From: CADCWF01 sp903864575
Lineage (GTDB): Bacteria > Chloroflexota > Chloroflexia > Thermomicrobiales > UBA6265
Length of the DNA stretch: 11,163 nucleotides
Direction of reading: 5' to 3'
NCBI GenBank assembly: GCA_040376155.1
Contig: JBEIRG010000106.1
Span: 1 to 11,163, forward strand
Position 1 is the stretch's first letter; every line of letters starts with the position of its first letter. The notes under the pieces are model-generated. The model did not search any database, was not told the origin of the DNA, and was given only the letters and a program-made list of their open reading frames with translations. Position numbers and translations under genes: made by a program. This document shows, one piece after another, positions 1-5,752 of this stretch.

Positions 1-200
1 ACCGACAGCCCGTCATCGATGTCGGAAACGCCAGCCCGCCATCCTCCGATCAGCCCGGTTGCGAGGTCCGTGGAGATGATGACCCTGCGTTTCCGGGTTT
101 GGGCGGCGGTCCTGCGGCCCGCGAACCATCGCGTGCCGACCAATCCGATGAAGCCGCCGAACAAGGATCTGCGGGTGTGGGCCGCTCCGGGAGTGCTCAT
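1..200 (-). CDS. nucleoside hydrolase-like protein, N-terminal part, possible Tat signal
   Basis: The reading frame starts at an ATG (bases 200-198 on the minus strand) and runs off the left edge after 66 codons. A GGAGGG site lies 4 bases upstream, which favours this ATG over an in-frame ATG 12 bases earlier. Residues 39-65 read RRVIISTDLATG, then GWRAG, then DIDDG. Asp45, Asp60, Asp62 and Asp63 resemble the calcium-binding N-terminal aspartates of the inosine-uridine nucleoside hydrolase family, in a variant with a longer loop between the first Asp and the DD pair. These enzymes split the N-glycosidic bond of ribonucleosides. Residues 9-22 (TRRSLFGGFIGLVG) have a twin arginine and a short hydrophobic stretch, so Tat export is possible, although the arginine motif is not a clean match. 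Only the N-terminus is visible, so substrate class and export are uncertain. It is divergent from the SnoaL-like gene. Confidence 0.6.
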   Translation of the reverse strand, partial: MSTPGAAHTRRSLFGGFIGLVGTRWFAGRRTAAQTRKRRVIISTDLATGLIGGWRAGVSDIDDGLS

Positions 201-326
201 CGATCCCTCCATCCGCGCCTGAACTGGTTGCCGCGCCCCGGCGAGACTGCCAGTGGCCGAAGGGTATCAGCTTCCGCCGGTCAATCCGGGGCGTGCGGGA
301 ATCGTGGGTTGGACGATCATGCTCCA

Positions 327-355
327 TTGACACGGGTTCAACCGTTCGGTAGCGT
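327..355 (+). promoter_or_regulatory. candidate promoter of the SnoaL-like gene
   Basis: A perfect TTGACA (327-332) is followed after 17 bases by TAGCGT (350-355), giving a predicted start near 362 and a leader of about 107 bases. The spacer contains the small inverted repeat GGTTCAACC (335-343), a possible operator half. The second promoter-like element of this window (1016-1044) has the same -35, the same spacing and a similar -10 (TACCGT), which supports both. The -10 is a weak match to TATAAT. No clear promoter for the divergent minus-strand gene was found in 201-326. Confidence 0.45.
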
Positions 356-468
356 ACCTGCCTGGGTCCAAAAACAAGGCAAATCCGGCGGACGTTTTGA
401 CCCCCGATGGCGGTCCGGAGGTTCGCGGATGTTGTCGGTAGGCCGCGTTCCAACGCCGGAGGTGTGGC

Positions 469-948
469 ATGAGTGACGCCGATCTCGCACGACGGATTCA
501 GCGCATCGAGGACATCGAGGCCATTCGTGCGCTGAAGGCCCGGTACGCCGCCTATTGCGACACCGGCTATCCACCTGACGATCTCGCGTCGCTGTTCACC
601 GAGGATGCAATCTGGGAGAGCGACATGTTCGGCAGGCACGAGGGGAGGAGCGGCATCCGCGCCTTCTTCACCAATGCCGGCCGCGATATTCCGTTCGCGA
701 TGCACTACATGACCAATCCCATCATCACGGTCGACGGCGACCGCGGCGAGGGGACGTGGCACCTCTTCCAGGCCTGCACCTTCGCGGAAGGCAACACCCC
801 GATCTGGGGCTCGGGCAAGTACCGCGAGCAGTATGTGCGGACGGCGGAGGGCTGGAAGTTCCAGCATCTCGTGCTGACATCCTGCTTCTGGACGCCATTC
901 GAGCGCGGCTGGGTCAAGACCCGGTTCGTCCAGGACGAGACCAGGTAG
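469..948 (+). CDS. SnoaL-like / NTF2-fold domain protein
   Basis: This is a 159-residue single-domain protein of the SnoaL-like (NTF2-like, cone-shaped alpha+beta barrel) superfamily. The N-terminal helix (residues 8-30, IEDIEAIRALKARYAAYCD) is followed by the typical LASLFTEDAIWES segment (39-51), a GRHEGRSGIRAFF helix (55-67), an AMHYMTNPIITVDGD strand (77-91) and a C-terminal YVRTAEGWKFQHL strand (122-134). Length and order fit the polyketide cyclase/dehydratase-type SnoaL_4 group. Members range from dehydratases and isomerases to proteins with no known reaction, so no substrate is proposed. His79 and Asp31 lie where such folds often place catalytic polar residues, but this is only a guess. 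A GGAGGT site at 458-463 sits 5 bases before the ATG. It appears to be transcribed alone, with a promoter upstream and a strong stem-loop downstream. Confidence 0.8.
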   Translation: MSDADLARRIQRIEDIEAIRALKARYAAYCDTGYPPDDLASLFTEDAIWESDMFGRHEGRSGIRAFFTNAGRDIPFAMHYMTNPIITVDGDRGEGTWHLFQACTFAEGNTPIWGSGKYREQYVRTAEGWKFQHLVLTSCFWTPFERGWVKTRFVQDETR

Positions 949-950
949 AT

Positions 951-1006
951 CCGGGGCTCCGGGGAACGATTCCGAAACGATTTCTGGCTGTTCCCGGAAG
1001 CCCCGG
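951..1006 (+). terminator. long GC-rich stem-loop after the SnoaL-like gene
   Basis: The arm at 951-967 (CCGGGGCT then CCGGGGAAC) pairs with 990-1006 (GTTCCCGG then AAGCCCCGG). This forms a stem of about 16 base pairs with one small bulge on each side and a loop of about 22 bases. It begins two bases after the stop codon. No run of T follows, so it is not a textbook intrinsic terminator. It may stop transcription with Rho, protect the 3' end, or shield the next promoter, which begins 10 bases later. Confidence 0.45.
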
Positions 1007-1015
1007 GCCTCGCTG

Positions 1016-1044
1016 TTGACAGGACCTACAGGACACTGTACCGT
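1016..1044 (+). promoter_or_regulatory. candidate promoter of the regulator and downstream catabolic cluster
   Basis: TTGACA (1016-1021) is followed after 17 bases by TACCGT (1039-1044). The -35 is perfect and the -10 matches TATAAT at three positions. The predicted start is near 1051. It is the only promoter-like element found upstream of the regulator, and none is evident in the short gaps further down, so it may drive the whole nine-gene cluster. Confidence 0.45.
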
Positions 1045-1047
1045 AGG
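1019..1047. promoter_or_regulatory. candidate operator: nested inverted repeats and direct repeat over the promoter
   Basis: Between and across the -35 and -10 lies TACAG-GACA-CTGTA (1027-1040), a perfect 5+5 inverted repeat whose right arm overlaps the -10. A second pair, CCTAC (1025-1029) and GTAGG (1043-1047), lies outside it. ACAGGAC also occurs twice in direct orientation (1019-1025 and 1028-1034), 9 bases apart. A protein bound here would block RNA polymerase. The likeliest ligand is the regulator encoded just downstream, acting on its own promoter. That is inference. Confidence 0.4.
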
Positions 1048-1284
1048 AAATGTTCATGAATGGCGCAAAGCGTCGGCAAGGTTCGCCGGCCAGGCTCTCG
1101 AAGCGACGGGGCAGAGTTGCCCGCGTGGGACCCGACACCAGCGTTTCGAACACCCTTCGATAGACCAGATACCCGGTTTCGTTTCCACGGATGTCATTCC
1201 GGCGAGGTCGCCGGGAAACCGCGACGGATCGCCCCGCAAAAGGGGGCGGTGACAGGTTCGTTGCATCCAACATGCGAGACGGCG

Positions 1285-2115
1285 ATGGGCGCAGGCATCG
1301 GGGCCGGCCAATCAGGGACGCTCGGTATCGGCGACGCCGCCAGGAGGGTTGGCGTGAGTCCCTCGACATTGCGTGCCTGGGAGGCCGTCGGGCTGCACGA
1401 GTCGGATCGCGGGCCTCGCGACCAGCGCCAGTACAGCGAAACCGCCATCCGGGATCTGCTCACGCTCAAGTCTCAGCTCGAGGAGTGGGGGGGCACGCTT
1501 CGCGAGTTCAAGCAGATCCGCGATGCGCGTTCGCAAGGTCCGGACACTGCGCCGGCGTCGGACGGCGAGTCCCCCGAGCGGAGGATGGCGCAGCGGCTGC
1601 GGGCGATGCGGGTCCGGCTCGGACTGTCCGTGCGCGAGGCCGCGCGGCGTGCCGGCCTATCGCCATCCTTCGTCAGCGCCGTCGAGAACGGCGCCTCCCG
1701 GCCCTCGATGGCGGCGCTGCTGAAGCTTGCCGGAGCCTACGGGACGAACACGCTCTCCTTCTACGAACCCGGCGAGGAACGACGCCGCAAGCTGGTCCGG
1801 TCAGGAGCGCGTGAGCAGTTGCAGGTGGGGAATCCCGGCATTGGCGTGTCGCTGCTCACCGCGCATGAGAGCGCGCTGGAGATGCACCATTTCGTGCTCG
1901 AACCCGGGGCGTCCAGCGGCGGGACCTACAGCCACGAGGGCGACGAGGTCTGGTATGTCCTGCAAGGTGTGCTTGGCGTCTGGGTCAATGACGAGTTCTT
2001 CCGGCTGCAGGCGGGCGACAGCCTGAGTTTCGCCAGCAGCGACGAGCATCGCTTTGCGAATCTCGCCGATGGGGTGACGTGCTGGCTTGGCGCGAACACA
2101 CCGTCGACCTTCTGA
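1285..2115 (+). CDS. transcriptional regulator with MerR-like, XRE and cupin domains
   Basis: With the ATG at 1285 the protein has 276 residues and three modules. Residues 12-80 look like a MerR-type winged helix (LGIGDAARRVGVSPSTLRAWEAVGL, then RQYSE and an Asp-Leu helix). Residues 103-161 are an XRE/Cro-type helix-turn-helix (RLRAMRVRLGLSVREAARRAGLS, then SFVSAVENGASRPS). Residues 198-266 are a small cupin barrel (HHFVLEPGAS, GGTYSHEGDEVWYVLQG, LQAGDSLSF, DEHRFAN). XRE-cupin proteins such as PuuR often control amine and amino-acid catabolism; the extra MerR-like reader is less usual. His217, Glu218, Glu221 and His255 could hold a metal or ligand. The start is uncertain: the ribosome site at 1285 is weak (GAGACGG), and TTG 1261, GTG 1249 and ATG 1060 are in frame. 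A 52-base gap separates it from the ABC ATPase gene. Confidence 0.8.
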   Translation: MGAGIGAGQSGTLGIGDAARRVGVSPSTLRAWEAVGLHESDRGPRDQRQYSETAIRDLLTLKSQLEEWGGTLREFKQIRDARSQGPDTAPASDGESPERRMAQRLRAMRVRLGLSVREAARRAGLSPSFVSAVENGASRPSMAALLKLAGAYGTNTLSFYEPGEERRRKLVRSGAREQLQVGNPGIGVSLLTAHESALEMHHFVLEPGASSGGTYSHEGDEVWYVLQGVLGVWVNDEFFRLQAGDSLSFASSDEHRFANLADGVTCWLGANTPSTF

Positions 2116-2167
2116 ATCGGGGAGTTCTGGTCGGGAGCTACGGCGCCGGGGTGCGCGCGGAGGTGGG

Positions 2168-3244
2168 ATGGACGGATACGACGTCGAAATGAGGAATGTG
2201 GTTCGCCGGTTCGGCGATGTCACCGCGGTGGACATCGGTGAATTCTCGGTGCGGACCGGGGAGTTCGTCTCGGTGATCGGGCCGAGCGGATGCGGCAAGA
2301 CCACGACCATGCGCCTGATCGCGGGCCTGGACCAACCTGACGCGGGGGAGGTCCGCATCAAGGGGCGCGAGATGGCGGGCGTCCCCCCGTACGAGCGGAA
2401 TGTGGGCCTAGTTTTCCAGAGTTTCGCCCTGTTTCCGCACCTGGACGTGCTCGGCAACGTCGAGTTCGGGCTCCGGATGCGCAAGGTCGACAAGTCCGAG
2501 CGCACCTCCCGGGCGATGCGGGCGCTGAAGGTCGTGGGTCTCGAGGGGTTCGAGCGGAGGCGTATCGGCCAGCTCTCCGGCGGGCAGCGGCAGCGGGTCG
2601 GCCTTGCCCGGGCGCTGGTCGTCGAGCCCGCCCTGATCCTGCTGGACGAGCCGCTCGGCTCGCTCGACGCCCGCCTCCGGCTGGACATGCAGAGCGAATT
2701 GAAGGCGCTCCAGCAGTCGCTCGGCATCACCTTCATCCATGTCTCGCACAACCAGGGCGAGGCGCTGGCGATGGCGGACCGGATCGCGGTGATGAATGCC
2801 GGCCGGATCGAGCAGATGGACACCCCGGCGAACATCTACGGGCAGCCGCGGTCGCGGTTCGTCGCCCAGTTCGTCGGCACCAACAACATCTTCGAAGGGG
2901 AGCGGACTGCCGATCTCGGCGGTATGTGGCAGGTGGCCACGCCGGATGGCGTCTTTTCCGTGCAGCCGAAGGACGTCGAATCCCGTGATCGCATCGGGTT
3001 CGTGGTCCGTGCCGACGCGGTGCGGTGGCTGGATGACGGGGAGCGGGCGGACAACGAGGTGCTCGCTCCGGTCCGGGCGATCGAATACACGGGCAGCCTG
3101 AGCACGATCTCGATGGGGCTGCCTTCCGGCGCGCTGCTCAAGATGGAGCAGCATGAGAGCCTGCTCCGGCGGCGGACGCCGAAGCACGGGGAGACGCTGC
3201 GCGTGGGCTGGGACGCCCGCGACTGCTTCGTGCTTCCCACCTGA
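2168..3244 (+). CDS. spermidine/putrescine-type ABC importer, ATP-binding subunit (PotA-like)
   Basis: This 358-residue cytoplasmic ATPase powers uptake through the two permeases encoded downstream. It shows Walker A GPSGCGKTT (38-46), Q-loop Gln84 in LVFQSFALFPH, signature LSGGQRQRVGLARAL (136-150), Walker B ALILLDEP (155-162), D-loop GSLDA (164-168) and switch His194. Residues from about 240 form the OB/TOBE-like C-terminal domain typical of the PotA/FbpC/UgpC class, with the FVGTNNIFEG linker at 235-244. The switch reads SHNQGEAL where most relatives have THDQEEAL; the catalytic His is kept but the usual Asp is Asn. The ATG at 2168 is chosen because GGAGGT ends 3 bases before it and homology begins at once. 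The frame is open upstream to 2087, inside the regulator gene. Substrate cannot be read from this subunit. Confidence 0.9.
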   Translation: MDGYDVEMRNVVRRFGDVTAVDIGEFSVRTGEFVSVIGPSGCGKTTTMRLIAGLDQPDAGEVRIKGREMAGVPPYERNVGLVFQSFALFPHLDVLGNVEFGLRMRKVDKSERTSRAMRALKVVGLEGFERRRIGQLSGGQRQRVGLARALVVEPALILLDEPLGSLDARLRLDMQSELKALQQSLGITFIHVSHNQGEALAMADRIAVMNAGRIEQMDTPANIYGQPRSRFVAQFVGTNNIFEGERTADLGGMWQVATPDGVFSVQPKDVESRDRIGFVVRADAVRWLDDGERADNEVLAPVRAIEYTGSLSTISMGLPSGALLKMEQHESLLRRRTPKHGETLRVGWDARDCFVLPT

Positions 3245-3245
3245 T

Positions 3246-3284
3246 CCCGGTCACCCTCGCGGCCGGAGCGGTTCCGGTCCCGGG
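3246..3284 (+). repeat. small stem-loop in the ATPase to binding-protein gap
   Basis: CCGGA (3263-3267) and TCCGG (3273-3277) form a 5-bp stem around GCGGT, extendable by two pairs. It can be enclosed by CCCGG (3246-3250) paired with CCGGG (3280-3284). It sits in the 65-base gap before the binding-protein gene and may tune relative expression. It is weak compared with the hairpins at 4709-4782. Confidence 0.3.
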
Positions 3285-3309
3285 TGCGCGAATGCGAGTG
3301 GAGGACAGC

Positions 3310-4689
3310 ATGTCGGACACGTTGTACGGAAAACAGTTCGATCGGCGCGCAATGCTGCGGGCAGGTCTGCAGGCAGGGGCGGCGCTCGGCATCGCCGGTC
3401 TGGCCGGGGTCACGACGATCGGCGGCGGCGAGCGCGTGGCGCTTGCGCAGGACGCGCTGGTCGATCCGAACGCTCCCGAGTGGGAGCCGTCGTTCGAGCC
3501 GCGGGACACCCGCAAGTACCGCTGGGAACCGCTGGCCGAGGGCAAGGCGGCCGACCCGACCAACCTGCAGGTGCGGACCATCGGGCTGGGCGTCTCGGTG
3601 CAGGACCGCTTCCTGAACGAGTTCTCCCGCCGGACCGGACATGCGACCTCCGGCAAGGTCACGACGCTCACCGCGATGATCACCGAGTGGCTCGCGGGCG
3701 GCGCAAAGAACTACGACACCAACGAGACCAACGCCAACCGCAACGCCGCGCTCTGGGACACCGGTCTCCTGCAGCCGATTCCGGTCGAGAAGGTGGTGCC
3801 CTGGCAGTACGCTCGCGAGACCTTCACCAGCAAGGATGCGCTCGGATACGACGCCATCAGCGGGTACCCGTTGACCGAGGTGTGGGTCAATCCGGAGGAC
3901 CAGAAGGAGTTCAAGCTGGTGCCGCAGTTCTACAACTGCGACTCCATCGGGTACCGCTATGACCTGATCGGCGAGGACATCACCTCCTGGGGGGCGATGT
4001 TCGATCCGAAGTACAAGGGCAAGGTCGCGATCCTCAATGACAGCCTGCTTACCCCGGGCTGGGTTGCCGGGTACCTCAAGAAGTCCGGCCAGGTGCAGAT
4101 CGAGCGCACCGACAACATGACCCATGAGGAACTGGACCAGGTCATCGAGTTCATGATCAAGGCCAAGAAGGACGGCCAGTTCCGGGCCATCTGGGAGGAC
4201 TATGGCCAGTGCGTCAACCTGCTCGCCTCCGGCGAGATCTGGATGGCGGACGCCTGGAATCCGGTCATCGAGGATGTCAAGAAGCAGGATGTCGTCTGCA
4301 AGTACGCCTTCCCCGAGGAAGGGTTCACCGCCTGGTTCCATGGGGTGGCGGTCCAGAAGGAGACCCCGAATCTGGAGGCGGCGCTCGACTACGTGAACTT
4401 CTGCCTCGAGGGCTGGTGGGGGGCGCAGGTCGCGGCGCAGGGCTACTACTCGCCGACGACCACCTGCGACGTCTACCTCAATTCCAGCCGCAACACCAAC
4501 CCCGACTTCACCGACTACGAGTGGTGGTACAAGGGCGGCGCCAGCCCCGAACCGAAGAAGGGATGGCCGATCGACGGTCGCGACACCGGCGCCTACGACA
4601 CCCGCTGGGGCAACATCATGCACTGGATGACGTGGCCGACCGATCCGGACTACTACGCCCAGCGCTGGAACGACTTCCTGTCCGCGTAA
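3310..4689 (+). CDS. Tat-exported ABC solute-binding protein, PotD-like family
   Basis: This 459-residue protein would capture substrate in the periplasm and deliver it to the permease pair. The N-terminus has a Tat-type signal: FDRRAMLRAG (residues 10-19), then a hydrophobic Ala/Gly/Leu stretch to about 35, then VALAQ with likely cleavage after Ala46. Later hallmarks of the spermidine/putrescine and iron-type binding family are a TSWGAMFDPKYKGKVAILND segment (about 226-245) and ASGEIWMADAW (about 307-317). It is about 100 residues longer than E. coli PotD. The extra length includes a C-terminal part rich in Trp and Tyr (398-456: DYEWWYKGG, WGNIMHWMTWP, YYAQRWNDF). ATG 3310 has GGAGGA at 3300-3305 and puts the twin arginine at 12-13; an in-frame ATG at 3292 lacks a good site. 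Ligand unknown; a polyamine, amino acid or lactam are all possible. Confidence 0.88.
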   Translation: MSDTLYGKQFDRRAMLRAGLQAGAALGIAGLAGVTTIGGGERVALAQDALVDPNAPEWEPSFEPRDTRKYRWEPLAEGKAADPTNLQVRTIGLGVSVQDRFLNEFSRRTGHATSGKVTTLTAMITEWLAGGAKNYDTNETNANRNAALWDTGLLQPIPVEKVVPWQYARETFTSKDALGYDAISGYPLTEVWVNPEDQKEFKLVPQFYNCDSIGYRYDLIGEDITSWGAMFDPKYKGKVAILNDSLLTPGWVAGYLKKSGQVQIERTDNMTHEELDQVIEFMIKAKKDGQFRAIWEDYGQCVNLLASGEIWMADAWNPVIEDVKKQDVVCKYAFPEEGFTAWFHGVAVQKETPNLEAALDYVNFCLEGWWGAQVAAQGYYSPTTTCDVYLNSSRNTNPDFTDYEWWYKGGASPEPKKGWPIDGRDTGAYDTRWGNIMHWMTWPTDPDYYAQRWNDFLSA

Positions 4690-4708
4690 ACCACGCGGCA
4701 GGCACGCC

Positions 4709-4737
4709 GCCGCCGGGGCCGACATGGCCCCGGCGGC
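4709..4737 (+). repeat. perfect 12-bp stem-loop after the binding-protein gene
   Basis: The arm GCCGCCGGGGCC (4709-4720) pairs perfectly with GGCCCCGGCGGC (4726-4737) around the loop GACAT. It lies 20 bases after the stop codon. No T run follows. It probably stabilises the 3' end of the upstream message or partly terminates it, so that binding protein is made in excess over the permeases. Confidence 0.6.
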
Positions 4738-4748
4738 AGGTCGCACGA

Positions 4749-4782
4749 TCCGCGCCGGCGCCGGCCTGGGCGCCGGCGCGGA
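4749..4782 (+). repeat. perfect 14-bp stem-loop before the first permease gene
   Basis: TCCGCGCCGGCGCC (4749-4762) pairs perfectly with GGCGCCGGCGCGGA (4769-4782) around GGCCTG. It is 11 bases downstream of the stem-loop at 4709-4737 and ends 10 bases before the ribosome site of the permease gene (GGAGGAG, 4793-4799). The tandem arrangement suggests a processing or attenuation element that sets the binding protein to permease ratio. Confidence 0.6.
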
Positions 4783-4806
4783 CGGCGCGAGAGGAGGAGC
4801 AACGCG

Positions 4807-5739
4807 ATGAGTCAGGCGCAGGCGGCGGCAGCGCCGCCGGAGCAATCGCAGGACAGGTCGCTGTCCACGCGCATCGTGACCGCCCTGCGCGGAAAACCCG
4901 GCCTGTCGACCTTTCTCCTGCTGCTGCCGGGAACGCTCTGGATGCTCCTGTTCGTGGGCGTCTCCCTCGGGAGCATCATCGTCTTCAGTTTCTGGACATC
5001 CGGATTCACCGGGTTGAAGCCGATCTACACGCTGAACAACTATCGTCAATTGCTCGAATGGGGGTCCTCGTTCTGGAAAATCCTGTTCTGGACGCTCGAA
5101 GTGGTCGCCGTGCTGCTGCTCGGTGTGATCGTGCTCGCCTACCCGGCGTCCTACGCGCTGTGGCGGGTCATCAAGTCTCCCTACTGGAAGTCCGCGCTGC
5201 TGCTGCTCTTCATCGCCCCGTTCTGGACCAGCTATCTGACCCGCACGATCACCTGGCTGCCCATGTTCGGGCGCGAGGGCGTGGTCAACGGCACGCTGAT
5301 GAAACTCGGGGTCATCCAGGAGCCGATCGAGGCGCTTCTCTACACGAAGTACTCCATGATGGTCGCGCTCTGGTTCCTCTTCATCGTCTTCATGATCGGG
5401 CCGCTCTACTTTTCCATGACCCGCATCGACGAGGACGTCGTCTCGGCGGCGGCGGTCTTCGGCGCGAACCCGATCACGACCTTCTTCCGCGTCATCTTCC
5501 CGCTCACCCTGCCGGGGCTGATGGCCGGGTCCCTCTTCGTGGTGGTGCTCGGTCTTGCCGAATTCTTCACCGAGCGGGCCATCGGCGGCGCACAGAACCC
5601 GATGCTGGCCGGCATGATCCAGCGTGACATCGACGTCTTCCAATGGGCTGGAGCGTCCGCGATCGCGGTGCTGCTGGTGCTGATCACGGTCATCATCGTC
5701 GGCATCATGCTCCACTTCTTCGATATCCGCCGGATCTGA
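4807..5739 (+). CDS. ABC importer permease subunit 1 (PotB-like)
   Basis: This 310-residue inner-membrane protein is one half of the transport channel. Hydrophobic segments lie near residues 35-61 (STFLLLLPGTLWMLLFVGVS), 95-117, 129-146, 184-204, 237-254 and 284-304, giving the six-helix pattern of the PotB/CysT permease class. The EAA loop that touches the ATPase is at 214-238 (SAAAVFGANPITTFFRVIFP and onward), with the Gly of the EAA-G motif at 219. The N-terminal 30 residues are a polar cytoplasmic extension rich in Ala and Gln. A GAGGAGG site precedes the ATG. The stop is 13 bases before the second permease gene, so the two are translated together. Confidence 0.9.
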   Translation: MSQAQAAAAPPEQSQDRSLSTRIVTALRGKPGLSTFLLLLPGTLWMLLFVGVSLGSIIVFSFWTSGFTGLKPIYTLNNYRQLLEWGSSFWKILFWTLEVVAVLLLGVIVLAYPASYALWRVIKSPYWKSALLLLFIAPFWTSYLTRTITWLPMFGREGVVNGTLMKLGVIQEPIEALLYTKYSMMVALWFLFIVFMIGPLYFSMTRIDEDVVSAAAVFGANPITTFFRVIFPLTLPGLMAGSLFVVVLGLAEFFTERAIGGAQNPMLAGMIQRDIDVFQWAGASAIAVLLVLITVIIVGIMLHFFDIRRI

Positions 5740-5752
5740 CGGGAGACCAGCC

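Larger units (their letters stand above)
949..1284. other. 336-base intergenic region
   Basis: This gap holds the stem-loop at 951-1006, the promoter-like element and inverted repeat at 1016-1047, and then about 235 bases with no convincing gene. The regulator's frame stays open upstream to an ATG at 1060, but the extra 75 residues resemble no domain. That ATG would lie only about 9 bases after the predicted transcription start, with no proper ribosome site. A 36-codon frame from ATG 1056 to a TAG at 1164-1166 (Arg-rich) overlaps it and is also unconvincing. The stretch is best read as a long 5' leader of the regulator transcript. Confidence 0.5.

Noticed and set aside
201..468. A riboswitch or structured RNA in the divergent left gap
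   Set aside because: I found no conserved riboswitch pattern, only the promoter-like element at 327-355; a covariance-model search would be needed to claim more.
13..867. A 284-codon minus-strand frame across the SnoaL-like gene and the left gap
   Set aside because: It is in a different frame from the nucleoside hydrolase-like gene, lies antisense to the SnoaL-like gene, and has no recognisable motif.
1050..1166. A short Arg-rich frame from ATG 1050 or 1056 in the regulator leader
   Set aside because: No proper ribosome site, almost no room after the predicted transcription start, and no similarity to a leader peptide with codon runs that would suggest attenuation.
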